Part shown: positions 63,648 to 64,000 of the stretch, piece by piece
How positions within the stretch are numbered: position 1 is the stretch's first letter
How the letters are laid out: each line of letters opens with the position of its first letter
NCBI RefSeq assembly: GCF_004765605.1
Contig: NZ_SRLC01000001.1
Location: 3,080,401 to 3,144,400, forward strand
Reading direction: 5' to 3'
Source of the DNA: Hymenobacter aquaticus
GTDB lineage: Bacteria; Bacteroidota; Bacteroidia; Cytophagales; Hymenobacteraceae
DNA length: 64,000 nt
Made by a program: the position numbers and the translations under genes
The notes under the pieces: model-generated
Database searches by the model: none
Told to the model about the DNA's origin: nothing
What the model saw: only the letters and a program-made list of their open reading frames with translations

Positions 63648-63720
63648 ATCTAACATAGAGAATACTAAAGAGCCTCTTGTTCGCATAATAAGAGGCTCTT
63701 TAGTATTCTCTATGTTAGAT
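63648..63720. terminator. 31-bp perfect hairpin after the M16-like gene
   Basis: Arms 63648-63678 and 63690-63720 pair perfectly over an 11-base loop. The inner GAGCCTCTT/AAGAGGCTC part with the following TTTAG suits a terminator, but the length and AT-rich outer stem are exceptional here. Confidence 0.85.
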
Positions 63721-63885
63721 ATGATAGGAATTAGGAGTACCATACTACCCAGCTTTTGTAGAAGATCTTAATTAGCCTATGATACTCATATCATGGCTGC
63801 TAATCTAACGCCTCTGTAGCCAAAACGTCGGTATGAGGCGCCAGCCGGATCCGGGTGGCTGGGGAGGGTTGGGTGTAAAACGCGA
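63721..63885. other. Intergenic region between porU-porV-M16 unit and the rRNA operon
   Basis: About 165 AT-leaning bases without a gene I can support. No tRNA cloverleaf with a CCA end was found. Confidence 0.45.
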
Positions 63886-63920
63886 CTGCCCCCCGCAGCA
63901 CGAAGTCGCGGGGGGCAGAG
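63878..63920 (-). terminator. rRNA operon terminator
   Basis: CTGCCCCCCGC (63886-63896) pairs with GCGGGGGGCAG (63908-63918) over 11 bases; on the minus strand the stem is followed by TCGCGTTTTAC. It lies just past the 5S rRNA gene. Confidence 0.85.
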
Positions 63921-63931
63921 CTGGAAAAGGT

Positions 63932-64000
63932 TGGCGGCGACCGACTCTCCCGCCGGTGAAGGCAGTACCATAGGCGCTACGGGGCTTAACTGCTCTGTTC
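63932..64000 (-). rRNA. rrf: 5S ribosomal RNA, 3' part, running off the window
   Basis: On the minus strand the sequence reads GAACAGAGCAGTTAAGCCCC, then CTATGGTACTGC and finally GGGAGAGTCGGTCGCCGCC. These are the conserved central and 3' parts of 5S rRNA. About 69 of roughly 110 bases are present; the 5' part, and presumably 23S and 16S, lie to the right of the window. The exact 3' end near 63932 is approximate. Confidence 0.9.

Noticed and set aside
63721..63885. Possible tRNA between the M16-like gene and 5S rRNA
   Set aside because: No cloverleaf arms with proper T-loop and CCA end could be found in either strand.
63786..63971. Small minus-strand open frame near the right end
   Set aside because: It overlaps the 5S rRNA gene and its terminator, so it is not a protein gene.

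Overview
The window is a GC-rich chromosomal stretch from a member of the Bacteroidota, most likely a Hymenobacter-like member of the Cytophagales. This rests on TAnnTTTG promoter boxes, type IX secretion (T9SS) genes with T9SS-type C-terminal sorting domains, SusC/D-style CarboxypepD_reg modules, a purH-mreBCD-mrdA-rodA gene order, LytS/LytTR two-component genes, and FKBP-rich lipoproteins. Coding density is high. Many genes start with GTG or TTG, and most transcription units end in strong GC-rich hairpins.

Layout. 1-6.3 kb: a NupG-type permease, ndk, nrnA and four consecutive FKBP prolyl isomerases. 6.3-16 kb: recO, a PorZ-like T9SS protein, thymidine kinase, a ferredoxin, an unrecognised 404-aa protein, and two polytopic membrane proteins facing each other across a pair of hairpins. 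14.9-27 kb: the cell-elongation genes rodA, mrdA (PBP2), mreD, mreC, mreB and purH, all on the minus strand. They are split by a plus-strand cassette at 18.5-22.2 kb (CarboxypepD_reg protein, cytochrome-like lipoprotein, YceI, DUF5777 protein, HMA-like protein, truncated-globin lipoprotein). 27.2-30.9 kb: an acyl-CoA dehydrogenase, a PIG-L deacetylase and a NodS-like methyltransferase overlap one another and converge on a family 2 glycosyltransferase, suggesting one glycoconjugate pathway. 31-38.6 kb: two small periplasmic proteins, a LytS/LytTR pair, DoxX, two paralogous outer-membrane barrels and a UbiA prenyltransferase. 38.7-41.2 kb: cold-shock protein, KdsC-like phosphatase, IscX, ferredoxin and a DUF2520 protein. 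41.3-51 kb: two T9SS cargo proteins flank a cytochrome c maturation operon (ccmB, C, D, E, F). 51-56 kb: a large fusion of pseudo-peptidase, propeller and Omp85 barrel, then an FAD oxidoreductase, a metallo-hydrolase and phosphatidylserine synthase. 57-63.6 kb: porU, porV and an M16-like protein without its zinc motif. The window ends inside a 5S rRNA gene on the minus strand, so an rRNA operon lies beyond the right edge.

The genes form several modules: envelope growth (mre/mrd/rod, pssA, kdsC), type IX secretion (porZ, porU, porV plus cargo), and cytochrome c maturation, with a possible client cytochrome in the cassette. The most unusual non-coding signal is a set of AT-rich inverted repeats. 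They fill the gaps between consecutive minus-strand genes, lying between one gene's stop codon and the next gene's start.
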